Part shown: positions 37,370-46,739 of the stretch, in pieces | Position numbering within the stretch: the stretch's first letter is position 1 | How the letters are laid out: every line of letters begins with the position of its first letter | Position numbers and translations under genes: made by a program | Origin: Roseateles sp049532965 | Lineage (GTDB): Bacteria; Pseudomonadota; Gammaproteobacteria; Burkholderiales; Burkholderiaceae_C | DNA: 64,000 nucleotides | NCBI RefSeq assembly: GCF_049532965.1 | Contig: NZ_CP186694.1 | Location: 1,054,001 to 1,118,000, forward strand | Reading direction: 5' to 3' | Notes under the pieces: model-generated | Databases searched by the model: none | What the model saw: the letters and a program-made list of their open reading frames with translations, nothing else | What the model was told of the DNA's origin: nothing

Positions 37370-40300
37370 ATGCGACTGAACTCGATCAAGCTCTCGGGCT
37401 TCAAGTCCTTTGCCGATCCGACGAACTTCCAGCTGCCGGGTCAGTTGGTCGGCGTGGTCGGCCCCAACGGCTGCGGCAAGTCCAACATCATGGACGCGGT
37501 GCGCTGGGTGCTGGGCGAAAGCAAGGCCAGCGAACTGCGCGGCGAGTCCATGCAGGACGTGATTTTCAACGGCTCCGGCAACCGCAAGCCGGCCAGCCGC
37601 TCCAGCGTGGAACTGGTCTTCGACAACGCCAGCGCGCGCGCCGGCGGCCAGTGGAACCAGTTCACCGAGATCGCCGTCAAGCGCGTGCTCACGCGGGACG
37701 GCACGAGCAGCTACTTCATCAACAACCAGCCGGTGCGCCGCCGCGACGTGCAGGACGTGTTCCTCGGCACCGGCCTGGGCCCGCGTGCCTACGCGATCAT
37801 CGGCCAGGGCACGATCAGCCGGATCATCGAATCCAAGCCCGAGGAACTGCGCATGTTCCTCGAGGAAGCCGCGGGCGTGTCCAAGTACAAGGAGCGCCGC
37901 CGCGAGACCGAGAACCGCCTCAAGGACACGCGCGAGAACCTGACCCGTGTCGAGGACATCCTCCGCGAGCTCAACACCAACCTCGAGAAGCTGGAGCGCC
38001 AGGCCGAGGTCGCCGCGAACTACCGTCATCTGCAGGACCAGGGCACGCTGAAGCTGCACCAGCTTTGGTTCCTGAAGCACCGCGACGCGGCCGGCGAATC
38101 GGCGCGGGTCAAGAGCGAGCATTCGGAGGCGGTGAACGCGCTCGAGGCCAAGATGGCCGAGCTGCGTCAGCTCGAGGCCGAACTGGAGACCATCCGGCAG
38201 GCCCATTACGGCGCGGGCGACGAACTCCATGCCGCGCAGGGCCGCATGGCCGAGGCGCAGATGGAAGTGAGCCGCCTGGAAGAGCGCATCCGCTACGTCG
38301 TCGAAGGCCGGCAGCGGCTGGAACAGCGGCTCGTCGAGCTGCAGGCGCAGAACCAGCAATGGCAGGAACGCGCCGAGCAGGCGCAGGTGGAACTGGACGA
38401 CGTCGCCACGCAGATCGCGCAGGCCGAGGAGCAGAGCGAGATCCTCGCCGCCCAGGCCGAGGACCAGGCGATGAAGCTGCCGGAGGTCGAGGACCAGGTG
38501 CGCGCCGCGCAGGGCCGGGCCAATGAACAGCGGGCGCAGGTGTCGCAGGCCCAGCAGCAGATCCAGGTGCTGGCCGCCGAAAGCCGCAGCGTCGACGAGC
38601 AGCTCAAGGGGCTGCGCGGCCGGCGCGAGCGTCTGGCGCAGGAGCGCCAGGGGCTGGCCGCGCCGCAGCACGACCAGCTCGAGGAAGTGAAGCGGCTGTC
38701 GGTCGCGGCCGACGAGCAGCAAGCCGTCGCTGATGCGCGGCTGGCGGAGCTGGCCGAGGCCGCGCCTGCCGCCGACGAGGCGCGCCAGCGTGCGCAGCAG
38801 GAGGCGCAGCAACAGGCCGCGAAGCTGACCGACATCGTGGCGCGGCTGACCGCGCTGCGGGCGCTGCAGGAGAAGGTCCAGACCGAGGGCAAGCTCAAGC
38901 CCTGGCTGGCCAGGCACGGCCTGCAGGACATCAAGGGCCTGTGGACCCAGCTGCACATCACGCCCGGCTGGGAGAACGCGCTCGAGGCCGCGATGCGCGA
39001 GCGCATGGGCGCGTTGTCGGTGGGCCGGCTGGAGACGGTGCAGGCCTTCGCGTCCGATCCGCCGCCGGCGCGGCTGGCGTTCTATTCGCTCCCCAGCGGC
39101 GACATCGCCAACACCCATCGCGCACTGTCGCCGCTGAGCGATCTGCTCAAGCTCGAGTCCAGCGGCCTCAAGGCGCTGATGAACGACTGGCTCGAGGGCA
39201 TCTACACCGCCGAGTCCATCGCCGACGCGCTGGCGCAGCGTCCCAAGCTGAGCCATGGCGAGGTCATCATGACCCGCGAGGGCCATGCGGTCAGCCAGTT
39301 CGCGGTGAGCTTCTACGCGCCCGACACCGAGACCGCGGGGCTGCTCGCCCGTGCGCAGGAGATCGAGAACCTCGAGCGCGAGCAGCGCGCGCAGACGCTC
39401 ATCGCAGACGAGGCCCGGGCGCAGGCGGTGCGCGCCGAGGCGGCCTACACGGACGCGGCGCAGCGGCTCGCGGTGGTGCGGCGCGAGGCTTCGGAAACGC
39501 AGGCCCGTGCGCATCAACTGCAGGTCGATCTGCTGCGCCTGACGCAGCAGACGGAGGCCGCCGTCGCGCGCCGTACGCAGCTGGACGATGAACTGGCCGA
39601 GATCGACGCGCAGACCGAGGCGCTGATGGAGCGCCGCATGGAAGGCGAAGCGCGCTTCGAGGAGCTTGATCTACAGCTTGCCACCACGCAGGAGCGGCAC
39701 GCCGAGCTGGATGAATCGGTGATCCAGGCCGAGCGCAAGCTGACCGAGGCCCGCGAGCATCAGCGCGTGCTGGAGCGCCGGGCGCAGGAGGCGGTCTTCA
39801 GCGCGCGCGCGCTGGCGGCCAAGCGCGGCGAGTTGCAGCGCAGCATCGAGACCTCGCGCCAGCAGGTGCAGGTCAACGAGCAGACGGTGCAGAACATGGC
39901 GCAGGAGCGCGCCGAGCTCGACGATGCGGCGGCCCAGGCCGGGCTGCAGGACGCGCTGGCCCTGAAGATGGAGCGGGAGCAGGCGCTGGCCGTCGTCCGC
40001 GCCAACTATGACGACCTCAGCCAGCGCCTCAAGCGCAGCGAGGAACAGCGCATGACGATCGAGCGCGCACTCGATCCGCTGCGCGAGCGCATCACCAAGC
40101 TGCAGCTCGACGAGCAGGCCGCCGCCCTGGGCGGCGCGCAGTTCATGGAGCAGCTCGTCGCGGCGAACGTGGATCTGGAAGCGCTCGCCAAGGGCATCGA
40201 GGACGGCGGCGTCAAGCTGTATGGGCTGCAGGGCGAGATCGACCGCATCACGCGCGAGATCGCGGCGCTGGGCGCCGTCAACCTGGCGGCGCTCGATGAA

Positions 40301-40882
40301 CTGGGCGCGGCGCGCGAGCGCAAGATTTTCCTGGACTCCCAGTTCGCGGACCTCACCAGCGCCATCACGACGCTGGAGGACGCCATCCACAAGATCGACC
40401 TGGAAACGCGCGACCTGCTGGGGTCTACCTTCAACCAGGTCAACGAGCATTTCGGGCGCATGTTCCCGAGCCTGTTCGGCGGCGGCCAGGCGAAGCTGGT
40501 GATGACCGGCGACGAGATCCTGGACGCCGGCGTCCAGGTGATGGCGCAGCCGCCGGGCAAGAAGAACTCCACCATCCACCTGCTGTCCGGTGGCGAGAAG
40601 GCGCTGACCGCGATCGCGCTGGTGTTCGCGATCTTCCAGCTGAACCCGGCGCCGTTCTGTCTGCTGGACGAGGTGGACGCACCGCTGGACGACGCCAACA
40701 CCGAGCGCTACGCCCGGCTGGTGGCGGAGATGAGCAAGGTGACGCAGTTCCTGTTCATCTCGCACAACAAGATCGCCATGGAGATGGCGGAGCAACTGAT
40801 CGGCGTGACGATGCAGGAACAGGGCGTGTCTCGCATCGTGGCGGTGGACATGGAATCCGCGCTGGCGATGGCCGAGCAATGA
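37370..40882 (+). CDS. smc: Chromosome partition protein SMC
   Basis: A 1170-residue SMC ATPase that condenses and segregates the chromosome. The start MRLNSIKLSGFKSFADPT begins the head, with Walker A GPNGCGKS at 31-38. Two long coiled-coil arms (about 165-500 and 650-1000) surround a hinge (about 510-640) containing ITPGWENALEAAMRER. The C-terminal head has LSGGEKALTAIALVFAIF and the Walker B LLDEVDAPLDDAN. The earlier in-frame start (37253) adds 39 residues that are not conserved. It is followed 57 bp later by zipA. I saw no scpA or scpB. Confidence 0.95.
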   Translation: MRLNSIKLSGFKSFADPTNFQLPGQLVGVVGPNGCGKSNIMDAVRWVLGESKASELRGESMQDVIFNGSGNRKPASRSSVELVFDNASARAGGQWNQFTEIAVKRVLTRDGTSSYFINNQPVRRRDVQDVFLGTGLGPRAYAIIGQGTISRIIESKPEELRMFLEEAAGVSKYKERRRETENRLKDTRENLTRVEDILRELNTNLEKLERQAEVAANYRHLQDQGTLKLHQLWFLKHRDAAGESARVKSEHSEAVNALEAKMAELRQLEAELETIRQAHYGAGDELHAAQGRMAEAQMEVSRLEERIRYVVEGRQRLEQRLVELQAQNQQWQERAEQAQVELDDVATQIAQAEEQSEILAAQAEDQAMKLPEVEDQVRAAQGRANEQRAQVSQAQQQIQVLAAESRSVDEQLKGLRGRRERLAQERQGLAAPQHDQLEEVKRLSVAADEQQAVADARLAELAEAAPAADEARQRAQQEAQQQAAKLTDIVARLTALRALQEKVQTEGKLKPWLARHGLQDIKGLWTQLHITPGWENALEAAMRERMGALSVGRLETVQAFASDPPPARLAFYSLPSGDIANTHRALSPLSDLLKLESSGLKALMNDWLEGIYTAESIADALAQRPKLSHGEVIMTREGHAVSQFAVSFYAPDTETAGLLARAQEIENLEREQRAQTLIADEARAQAVRAEAAYTDAAQRLAVVRREASETQARAHQLQVDLLRLTQQTEAAVARRTQLDDELAEIDAQTEALMERRMEGEARFEELDLQLATTQERHAELDESVIQAERKLTEAREHQRVLERRAQEAVFSARALAAKRGELQRSIETSRQQVQVNEQTVQNMAQERAELDDAAAQAGLQDALALKMEREQALAVVRANYDDLSQRLKRSEEQRMTIERALDPLRERITKLQLDEQAAALGGAQFMEQLVAANVDLEALAKGIEDGGVKLYGLQGEIDRITREIAALGAVNLAALDELGAARERKIFLDSQFADLTSAITTLEDAIHKIDLETRDLLGSTFNQVNEHFGRMFPSLFGGGQAKLVMTGDEILDAGVQVMAQPPGKKNSTIHLLSGGEKALTAIALVFAIFQLNPAPFCLLDEVDAPLDDANTERYARLVAEMSKVTQFLFISHNKIAMEMAEQLIGVTMQEQGVSRIVAVDMESALAMAEQ

Positions 40883-40939
40883 GGACGACGACGGCACCAG
40901 GGCGCGGCAGGCGCGCGGGGCCGCAGGAGCAATGACGCG

Positions 40940-42046
40940 ATGACGACGGACTGGAACCTGACGACGCTGTTGGCCGCGCTGGGCGGTGTGGTGCTGGTGG
41001 GGCTGCTGGCGCAGGGGTGGTGGACCGCGCGCAAGGCCGGTCCGCGGCGTCCCGAGCCGGTGGTGCCGGCGGGCGATCGTCAGGAGCCCAGCCTGGGCGC
41101 CCAGGGCGCGGCGCCCGCGGGAGACGCGGCCGCCACGGGGCAGGGCGCGATGGACGGCGCGCCGCTGCCGGACCTGCGCACGCTGGACGAGACGGTGCCC
41201 GCGGTGGCCCGCACGCGCAAGGGATCGACGCGGATCGACGCATTGATCGATGCGATCGCGACCTTGACCCCGGAGTCGCCGGTGAGCGGCGAGATGGCGC
41301 TGTCGCACCTGCCGGGCAGCCGGCGGGCGGGGACGAAGCCGTTCCAGATCGAGGGGCTGAACGCCGACAGCGGCGATTGGGAACTGCCGCATCCCGGCCA
41401 GCGCTACGGCGAGTTCCAGGCGGGCGTGCAGATGGCCAACCGCAGCGGGGCGCTCAACGAGATCGAGTACTCCGAGTTCGTACAGAAGATCCAGGGCTTC
41501 GCGGACGGCATCGGCGCGATGGCGGAGTTCCCGGACATGCTGGACGTGGTGGGTCGGGCGCGGGAGCTGGACCAGTTCGCGGCCGGTCACGATGCGCAGC
41601 TCGCCGTGGTGCTGCGCGCACGCGGGGCGGCCTGGACGCTGGGCTTCGTCCAGCAGGGGGCGCTGCGGCATGGCTTCGTGCCGGGGGCGATTCCGGGCCG
41701 GCTGGTGCTGCCGGCGGCCGAGGACGGCGCACCGCCGCTGCTGACGCTCAACTTCGATGCGCAGGTGGCGCTGGCCGACGATCCGCAAGCCTCCTCGCTG
41801 CGCGAGCTGACGCTGTCGCTGGACGTGCTGCAGACGCCGGAAGCGCTGGAGCCGTTCGCGACCTGGCAGGAGGCGGCCCGCAACCTGGCGCGCGATTTCG
41901 AGGCCGACATCTGCGACGACCGCGGCCAGGTGCTGCCGCTCCAGGCCTTCCAGGCTATCGGACAGGAACTGGCGGAGCTCTACAAGTCGCTGGCGGCGCG
42001 CGATCTCGCAGCGGGCAGCGCGGTGGCGCGGCGGCTGTTCAGCTGA
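40940..42046 (+). CDS. zipA: Cell division protein ZipA-like
   Basis: A 368-residue protein with an N-terminal membrane helix (about 8-26, TTLLAALGGVVLVGLLAQGW), a Pro/Ala-rich linker to about residue 80, and a C-terminal region (about 190-365) that matches the ZipA FtsZ-binding fold only loosely (e.g. ALEPFATWQEAARNLARDFEADICDD). Its position immediately after smc supports ZipA, because smc-zipA is a common order in betaproteobacteria. ZipA tethers FtsZ to the inner membrane. Its 3' end overlaps the convergent phosphoribosyltransferase gene by 8 bp. Confidence 0.78.
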   Translation: MTTDWNLTTLLAALGGVVLVGLLAQGWWTARKAGPRRPEPVVPAGDRQEPSLGAQGAAPAGDAAATGQGAMDGAPLPDLRTLDETVPAVARTRKGSTRIDALIDAIATLTPESPVSGEMALSHLPGSRRAGTKPFQIEGLNADSGDWELPHPGQRYGEFQAGVQMANRSGALNEIEYSEFVQKIQGFADGIGAMAEFPDMLDVVGRARELDQFAAGHDAQLAVVLRARGAAWTLGFVQQGALRHGFVPGAIPGRLVLPAAEDGAPPLLTLNFDAQVALADDPQASSLRELTLSLDVLQTPEALEPFATWQEAARNLARDFEADICDDRGQVLPLQAFQAIGQELAELYKSLAARDLAAGSAVARRLFS

Positions 42047-42773
42047 CCGGAACCGCGGCGAGCAGGCGCCGGACCTCCTCGTCCGTCGTCTGCTCGAAGG
42101 TCTCGTACCACTGCCCGACGGAGCGGAAGCGTTCCGGGGTCTGCCCGCAGACAACCTCATCGGCGTCCTGCGACAGCAGTTGGCAGGTCTCCGGCGCCGA
42201 GACGGGTACCGCCACCACGATCCTCGCCGGCTGGAGTTCCCGCAACGCCTGGACGCCCGCCCGCATGGAGGCGCCCGTCGCCATGCCGTCGTCGACAAGG
42301 ATCACTTGCCGCCCCGCGATCGGCGGCATCGGACGGTCGCCGCGATAGAGCTTCTCCCGGCGATGCAGCTCGCGCAGTTCGGCGCGGGTCACGATGTCGA
42401 TCGCCGAGTAGCTGATCGCCAGTTGCTCGATCACCCGCGTGTTGAGCACCCGCACATCGCCTGACGCGATCGCACCCATCGCGTATTCCGGCTGGCCGGG
42501 CAGGCCCAGCTTGCGAACGACCAGCACATCGAGCGGCGCCTCCAGCATGCGCGCGATCTCCGCCGCCACCGGCACGCCGCCGCGCGGCAGCGCCAGCACC
42601 GTGACGTCGTCGCGGTGCGCGTAAGCGCTCAGACGTTGCGCCAGTTGCCGGCCCGCATCGCGACGATCGACGAACGAGTGCACCCACGCCGGCATCGGCT
42701 GCGGACGCGACGCCTGGTCGAACCGTTCCGCTGCGGGAAGGACGGGCAGCATGGCATGGGTCTCCGGCGTCAT
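42039..42773 (-). CDS. Phosphoribosyltransferase-domain protein
   Basis: A 244-residue soluble protein with a type I phosphoribosyltransferase fold. VILVDDGMATGASM is the PRPP-binding loop, preceded by LALPRGGVPVAAEIARMLEAPLDVLVVRKLG. Such stand-alone proteins resemble the ComF/uracil-PRT-like group and have no proven substrate. The C-terminal ~45 residues include YETFEQTTDEEV. The start MTPETHAM at 42773 was chosen as the nearest plausible ATG; MLPVL, seven codons further in, is also possible. It is divergent from ku with 118 bp between starts and convergent with zipA. Confidence 0.72.
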   Translation of the reverse strand: MTPETHAMLPVLPAAERFDQASRPQPMPAWVHSFVDRRDAGRQLAQRLSAYAHRDDVTVLALPRGGVPVAAEIARMLEAPLDVLVVRKLGLPGQPEYAMGAIASGDVRVLNTRVIEQLAISYSAIDIVTRAELRELHRREKLYRGDRPMPPIAGRQVILVDDGMATGASMRAGVQALRELQPARIVVAVPVSAPETCQLLSQDADEVVCGQTPERFRSVGQWYETFEQTTDEEVRRLLAAVPVS

Positions 42774-42891
42774 GGGGGTCTCGCATCGTCGAGCTGTGGT
42801 TCCTTGCTGCGGAGCAAGCCGGGTGCCCGGTGGCGCGGGCGCGCTCCTTGCCGTGACCGGAATCGTTCGTCCCCTAGACATCGAGGTCCGC

Positions 42892-43884
42892 ATGCCCAGC
42901 CGTACCGCATCGTCATCGTCCCGCTCCACCCGCAAGGCGCCGCCGCGTTCGAGCGGCCGCGCGGCCTCGGGCAGCGCCCGCCAGCGCGCGTCCAACGCGG
43001 ACCACGCCGCCCACGGCAAGTCGCGCGGCACCGCGTCGCGCGGCGACAGCGACGACGCGCCCGCCGCCCGCCGCGCCATCTGGAAGGGCGCGATCAGCTT
43101 CGGCCTGCTGCATGTGCCCGTCGCGCTGTATCCGGCCTCGCGCGACCAGCGCGTGGACTTCGACTGGCTGGACAAGCGCACGATGGACCCGGTGGGCTAC
43201 AAGCGCATCAACAAGCGCACCGGCAAGGACATCGACAAGGCGCAGATCGTCAAGGGCGTGAAGCAGGAGAACGGCGACTACGTCCTGGTTTCCGACGACG
43301 AGATCCGCAAGGCCTATCCCACGACCACGCAGACCATCGAGATCGAGACCTTCGTTCCCGCGACGCAGGTCTCGTTCGTCTACCTGGAGAAGCCGTATTA
43401 CCTCGAGCCGATCGGCAAGTCCGGCAAGGTCTATGCGCTGCTGCGCGAGGCGATGTCGGATGCCGGGCTGATCGCGATCGCGCGGCTCGTGATCCACAGC
43501 AAGGAACACCTGGCCGCGCTGCTGCCGGCCGGGCCGGCGCTGATGATCGGCATGCTGCGCTGGGCCAACGAGATCCGCCCCTGCGATGACCTGAACCTGC
43601 CGGCCGAAGGCAAGTCGGCCCACGGCTTCAAGCCGAGCGAGCTGCAGATGGCCCGGCAACTGATCGACGAGATGAGCAGCGACTGGCACCCTGAGGACTA
43701 CCACGACGAGTTCACCGCCGCGATCCGCGAGCTGATCGCCCGCAAGGTCGAGGAAGGGGAGACGGAGACCGTCACGCCGCTGGAGGCCGCGCCGGAAGAG
43801 GCGGGCGAGGGCGGCAATGTCGTCGACCTCACGGAGTTGCTGCGCCGCAGCCTGGGCGGCAAGACCAAGAAGAAGACCGCTTGA
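42892..43884 (+). CDS. ku: Bacterial non-homologous end joining protein Ku
   Basis: A 330-residue Ku protein that binds DNA double-strand ends as a homodimer ring. The core starts RRAIWKGAISFGLLHVPVALYPA and continues with VDFDWLDKRTMDPVGYKRINKRTGKDI, the hallmark region of bacterial Ku. The C-terminal segment KPSELQMARQLIDEMSSDWHPEDYHDEF leads into a helical tail ending in KTKKKTA. The first ~60 residues are Ser/Arg-rich and variable. It lies 15 bp before ligD on the same strand, so the two form one end-joining operon. Confidence 0.94.
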   Translation: MPSRTASSSSRSTRKAPPRSSGRAASGSARQRASNADHAAHGKSRGTASRGDSDDAPAARRAIWKGAISFGLLHVPVALYPASRDQRVDFDWLDKRTMDPVGYKRINKRTGKDIDKAQIVKGVKQENGDYVLVSDDEIRKAYPTTTQTIEIETFVPATQVSFVYLEKPYYLEPIGKSGKVYALLREAMSDAGLIAIARLVIHSKEHLAALLPAGPALMIGMLRWANEIRPCDDLNLPAEGKSAHGFKPSELQMARQLIDEMSSDWHPEDYHDEFTAAIRELIARKVEEGETETVTPLEAAPEEAGEGGNVVDLTELLRRSLGGKTKKKTA

Positions 43885-43899
43885 GCGGGAGGCCCCACG

Positions 43900-46551
43900 A
43901 TGCCGACCGCCGCGCGCCACGATCCGCTGTCCCGCTACCGCCAGAAGCGGGATTTCCGCATCACGCCCGAACCGGACGACCCCGGCGCGACCCGTGCGCG
44001 CGGCCGCGCCAAGGCGCCGCGCCGCGCGGCCCGGCCGCAGGCCTTGTCCTTCGTCATCCAGAAGCACTGGGCCAGCCACCTGCATTACGACTTCCGTCTG
44101 GAACTGGACGGCGTGCTGCTGAGCTGGGCCGTCCCGAAGGGGCCGTCCTACGACACCCGGGAGCGCCGCATGGCGATCCATGTCGAGGACCATCCGCTGT
44201 CCTACGGCAGCTTCGAGGGCACCATCCCGGCGAAGCAGTACGGCGCTGGCGACGTCATCGTCTGGGACAACGGCACCTGGGAGCCCGAGGGCGACCCGCA
44301 TCAGGGCCTGCGCGACGGCAAGCTGGTGTTCCGGCTGCATGGGCAGAAGCTCGCCGGCCTGTGGCAGTTGGTCCGGACCTCGCGCGATGCATCCAAGCGG
44401 GAGCAGTGGCTGCTCATCAAGAAGCACGACGGGCGTGAACGGCCCCATGCCGAGTACGACGTCACCGTCGCGTTGCCCGACAGCGTGATCCAGCATCCGC
44501 TCGGCCTGCTGGAAGAGCGCGAGCAGGACGGCAAGGCGAGCGCGGCAACGGGGAACGCCGATGCAGCCGATGCCGGCGCGGACCCCGCCGCCGCCCAGCC
44601 CGACCTGAGCCGGGCCCGCAAGGCGCGACTCCCCGCGGAGTTCGCTCCGCAACTGGCCACGCTGGTGAGCGCCACGCCGCCCGGCGACTGGATCGCGGAA
44701 GCAAAGTTCGACGGCTACCGGCTGCTGGCCCGGGTGGACAAGGGCAAGGTGCGCCTGATCACGCGCGGCGGCAACGACTGGACGGACCGCCTGCCGTCGC
44801 TGGCGGAGGCGGTGGCGGGCCTGGACATCGACAACGGCTGGCTCGATGGCGAGATCGTCGTGCTGCGCGACGACGGTGCGCCTGACTTCAACCTGCTCCA
44901 GAACGCGATCGGCCATCCCAGGCGGACGAAGCATCAGGACATCGTCTATTTCCTGTTCGACGTGCCGTTCCTCAACGGCCACGACCTGCGCGAGGTGCCG
45001 CTGATCCATCGGCGCGCCGTGCTGCGCGCGTTGATGTCCGGCCATGAGAGCGACCGGCTGCGCTTCAGCGAGGACTTCGCCGTGCCGCCGGAGGACATGC
45101 TCGCCGCCGCCTGCCAGATGCGGCTCGAAGGGCTGATCCTGAAACGGCCGGACAGCGCCTATGTCTCCGCCCGGAGCGATGCCTGGGTCAAGCTCAAGTG
45201 CCAGTTGCGGCAGGAGTTCGTGGTGGTCGGCTTCACCGACCGGTCCGACGGGGGGCAGGCGCTGGGCAGCCTGATGCTCGGCTACTACGAGGGCGGCACG
45301 CTGCGCTATGCGGGTCGTGTGGGCACGGGCTGGTCGATGAAGCTCGCGGGCGAGTTGCACAAGAAGCTCGCCGCGATCGAGATCAGGACGCCGCACTTCG
45401 ACGAGAGCACCATCGCCCGCAGCCACTGGGCCAAGATGGCGGGCCGCACGGGCGGCGATGCGCGCTGGGTGAAGCCCAAGGTGGTGGTGGAGGTCGCCTT
45501 CGCGGAATGGACGCCGGACGGCCACATCCGCCACGCATCGTTCCAGGGCGAACGCGAGGACAAGGCGGCGAAGGACGTGGGGCGCGAATCGGCCAAGCCC
45601 GCGGAGAAGGTCAGGCCGGCGAAGGCCTCGGCGGCCGCGCCGCTGTCCAAGGCCGCGGCGGGGGCCACCGCCCGCGCTGCTTCCAAGCGTTCCACGGCGG
45701 ACGACGCCAGGACCTCGACCGCGAGCGGTCAACTGCGCATCACCCATCCCGACCGCGTCATCGATCCTTCGACGGGGCACACCAAGATCGAGCTGGTCCG
45801 CTACTACGAGAGCGTCATCGAGTGGTTGCTGCCTCACCTGGGCCGCCGGCCGGTGGCGATCGTGCGGGCGCCCGACGGGATCGAGGGGCAGCTCTTCTTC
45901 CAGAAGCATGTCGAGGGCGACGAGCTCATCGTGCTGTCCGACGCCGCGGCGTTGATGCAGATGACGCAGATGAACGCGATCGAGTTCCACACCTGGAATG
46001 CGCAGGACGATCGTCTCGACCGCGCGGACCGCTTCATCATCGACCTGGACCCCGGCGAGGGCATCAGCTTCCCCGCCGTTGCCGAAGCGGCGCTGATCAC
46101 CCGCGCGCTGCTCAAGGAACTCGGGCTGCGCAGCTGGCTCAAGACCAGCGGCGGCAAGGGACTGCACGTGGTGGTTCCGTTGGAACGCCGTCATGATCAC
46201 TCGACCGCCAAAGCCTTCAGCCAGGCGGTGGTGCAACACCTGGCCCAGACCTTCCCGAAGAAGTTCTCCGCCAAGAGCGGGCCGAAGAACCGCGTCGGCA
46301 AGATCTTTCCCGACTACCTGCGCAACGGCGAAGGCCAGACCACGGCGTGCGCGTTCTCGGCCCGCGCGCGGCCGGGCATGGGCGTGTCGATGCCGATCGA
46401 CTGGGAGGAACTGGGCGAGGTGAAGCGCGCCGACCAGTGGACCATCGCCAACGCGCGCGACCGGCTCAGCTTCCAGAAGCAGGACCCGTGGCAGGACTAC
46501 TGGACCACGCGCCAGACGCTGACCGCCGGCATGAAGCTCCTGGGGCTCTGA
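43900..46551 (+). CDS. ligD: ATP-dependent DNA ligase D (phosphoesterase-ligase-polymerase)
   Basis: An 883-residue multidomain NHEJ enzyme. The 3'-phosphoesterase domain (about 45-180) reads VIQKHWASHLHYDFRLELDG and GTIPAKQYGAGDVIVWDNG. The ligase domain (about 245-560) has the AMP-accepting Lys269 in EAKFDGYR. After a low-complexity linker (about 575-605) comes the primase-polymerase domain, with RITHPDRVIDPSTGHTKIE, DLDPGEGISF and KTSGGKGLHVVVPL. This order (PE, LIG, POL) is the Pseudomonas-type arrangement. With Ku it repairs double-strand breaks without a template; a 15-bp gap separates the two genes. Confidence 0.95.
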   Translation: MPTAARHDPLSRYRQKRDFRITPEPDDPGATRARGRAKAPRRAARPQALSFVIQKHWASHLHYDFRLELDGVLLSWAVPKGPSYDTRERRMAIHVEDHPLSYGSFEGTIPAKQYGAGDVIVWDNGTWEPEGDPHQGLRDGKLVFRLHGQKLAGLWQLVRTSRDASKREQWLLIKKHDGRERPHAEYDVTVALPDSVIQHPLGLLEEREQDGKASAATGNADAADAGADPAAAQPDLSRARKARLPAEFAPQLATLVSATPPGDWIAEAKFDGYRLLARVDKGKVRLITRGGNDWTDRLPSLAEAVAGLDIDNGWLDGEIVVLRDDGAPDFNLLQNAIGHPRRTKHQDIVYFLFDVPFLNGHDLREVPLIHRRAVLRALMSGHESDRLRFSEDFAVPPEDMLAAACQMRLEGLILKRPDSAYVSARSDAWVKLKCQLRQEFVVVGFTDRSDGGQALGSLMLGYYEGGTLRYAGRVGTGWSMKLAGELHKKLAAIEIRTPHFDESTIARSHWAKMAGRTGGDARWVKPKVVVEVAFAEWTPDGHIRHASFQGEREDKAAKDVGRESAKPAEKVRPAKASAAAPLSKAAAGATARAASKRSTADDARTSTASGQLRITHPDRVIDPSTGHTKIELVRYYESVIEWLLPHLGRRPVAIVRAPDGIEGQLFFQKHVEGDELIVLSDAAALMQMTQMNAIEFHTWNAQDDRLDRADRFIIDLDPGEGISFPAVAEAALITRALLKELGLRSWLKTSGGKGLHVVVPLERRHDHSTAKAFSQAVVQHLAQTFPKKFSAKSGPKNRVGKIFPDYLRNGEGQTTACAFSARARPGMGVSMPIDWEELGEVKRADQWTIANARDRLSFQKQDPWQDYWTTRQTLTAGMKLLGL

Positions 46552-46739
46552 CGCACAGTCCTTACCGCCCGTTACCGCCGCGCGCGGCGGCGCGAGCAGA
46601 ATCGCGCCGCCGATGCAGGTCGGCCCTGACAAGTCCTGGCACCGGCGCAGCAGCGCCTTCACGTCCGGGAGCAGGACATCGAGGGGCCATGCGGGGAGGA
46701 CGGCAGGCATGGCGCGTTTGGTCTCGCGTTCATCGTTCC

